Both the position numbers and the translations under genes were made by a program. Below, in pieces: positions 63,930-64,000 of a DNA stretch of 64,000 nucleotides. This stretch comes from an uncultured Acidimicrobiales bacterium (GTDB lineage Bacteria; Actinomycetota; Acidimicrobiia; Acidimicrobiales; SZUA-35): positions 1-64,000 of the forward strand of contig CALAJV010000022.1 in assembly GCA_937922805.1 (NCBI GenBank), written 5' to 3'. How positions within the stretch are numbered: the stretch's first letter is position 1; the number at the start of each line of letters is the position of its first letter. The notes below the pieces were generated by a model. It searched no databases. It was not told the origin of the DNA and worked only from the letters and a program-made list of their open reading frames with translations.

Positions 63930-64000
63930 CCGCGCTAAACAACACCCCCCGACCTCTGAATATTCTCATGGTCTCAGCCCGCTATGCCCCGTTCGTTGGT
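63926..64000 (+). CDS. Glycosyltransferase family 4-like, N-terminus only
   Basis: A TTG at 63926, overlapping the previous stop, opens a frame to the right edge. It contains LNILMVSARYAPFVG, the typical N-terminal strand and nucleotide-sugar-site loop of GT4 enzymes (often ILMVSxxYPPxVGG). An ATG at 63968 is an alternative start. Only 25 codons are present, so sugar specificity cannot be judged. Its position suggests a polysaccharide or glycolipid cluster extending beyond the window. Confidence 0.65.
   Translation, partial: MTALNNTPRPLNILMVSARYAPFVG

Noticed and set aside
57242..64000. Thr-rich and repeat-like sequence in 60.9-61.4 kb as a possible array
   Set aside because: Repeats are irregular ACN codons of a Thr-rich stalk in frame with the HD-GYP gene, not spaced direct repeats.

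Overview
The window looks like a chromosomal segment of an actinobacterium, most likely an uncultured, probably aquatic member of class Acidimicrobiia. The evidence is inferential: moderate GC; housekeeping order hrcA-dnaJ-rsmE and phoH-ybeY-CorC-era; and typical actinobacterial genes (a BldD orthologue with its c-di-GMP signature, HelD, an F420-type luciferase-like oxidoreductase, a fatty-acyl-AMP ligase, WYL and TIGR03086 proteins, and DUF4214-bearing secreted enzymes). No rRNA, tRNA, insertion sequence, prophage or CRISPR array was seen.

Layout. 1-1676 (-): membrane-anchored Ser/Thr/Gly-rich protein running off the left edge. 1744-3624 (+): DinG-type helicase. 3690-17537: mainly minus-strand housekeeping genes for ribosome maturation (era, ybeY, phoH, rsmE), chaperones and their repressor (dnaJ, hrcA), photolyase, lepA, holA and folP, with bldD, a degenerate kinase-like gene and plus-strand rpsT among them. 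17679-23316: M48 protease, VanZ-like protein, the DNA-uptake pair comEA-comEC and a thioredoxin-TPR protein. 23521-39131: mixed metabolism and envelope functions, including a HelD orthologue split into two genes by one in-frame TAA. 39573-46332: an osmoprotectant module (glycine betaine/proline-type ABC transporter plus a converging betaine-aldehyde-dehydrogenase-like gene) and a DUF1185 gene. 46638-50339: a redox and sulfur block. 50434-56994: signalling kinase and large secreted proteins. 57242-59674: cobU-cobT-cobS for the last steps of cobalamin assembly. 59778-61913: HD-GYP protein with an extracellular domain. 61929-64000: start of what looks like a glycan or secondary-modification cluster, ending in a partial glycosyltransferase.

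The most notable feature is at 46638-47675. Two reading frames that look like separate genes are in the same frame, separated only by a TGA and five further codons. The TGA sits exactly at the second cysteine of the AhpD-type CxxCxxxH active site, giving C-F-Y-U-T-T-G-H. A stem-loop 25 nt downstream, with an 8-pair stem and a GUU loop, fits the bacterial SECIS pattern. I therefore annotate one 345-residue alkylhydroperoxidase-related selenoprotein with Sec at residue 226. Selenocysteine machinery is not in the window and must lie elsewhere if this is right.

Other themes. Cyclic-di-GMP signalling appears twice (BldD and HD-GYP). A sulfide-detoxification operon (type II SQR plus persulfide dioxygenase-rhodanese) converges on the selenoprotein gene. 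Several proteins carry a cytoplasmic signalling or acidic part, one membrane anchor and a low-complexity outside region. Starts were moved from the longest possible frame where overlap, ribosome-binding sites or family length argued for it; each such case is stated.
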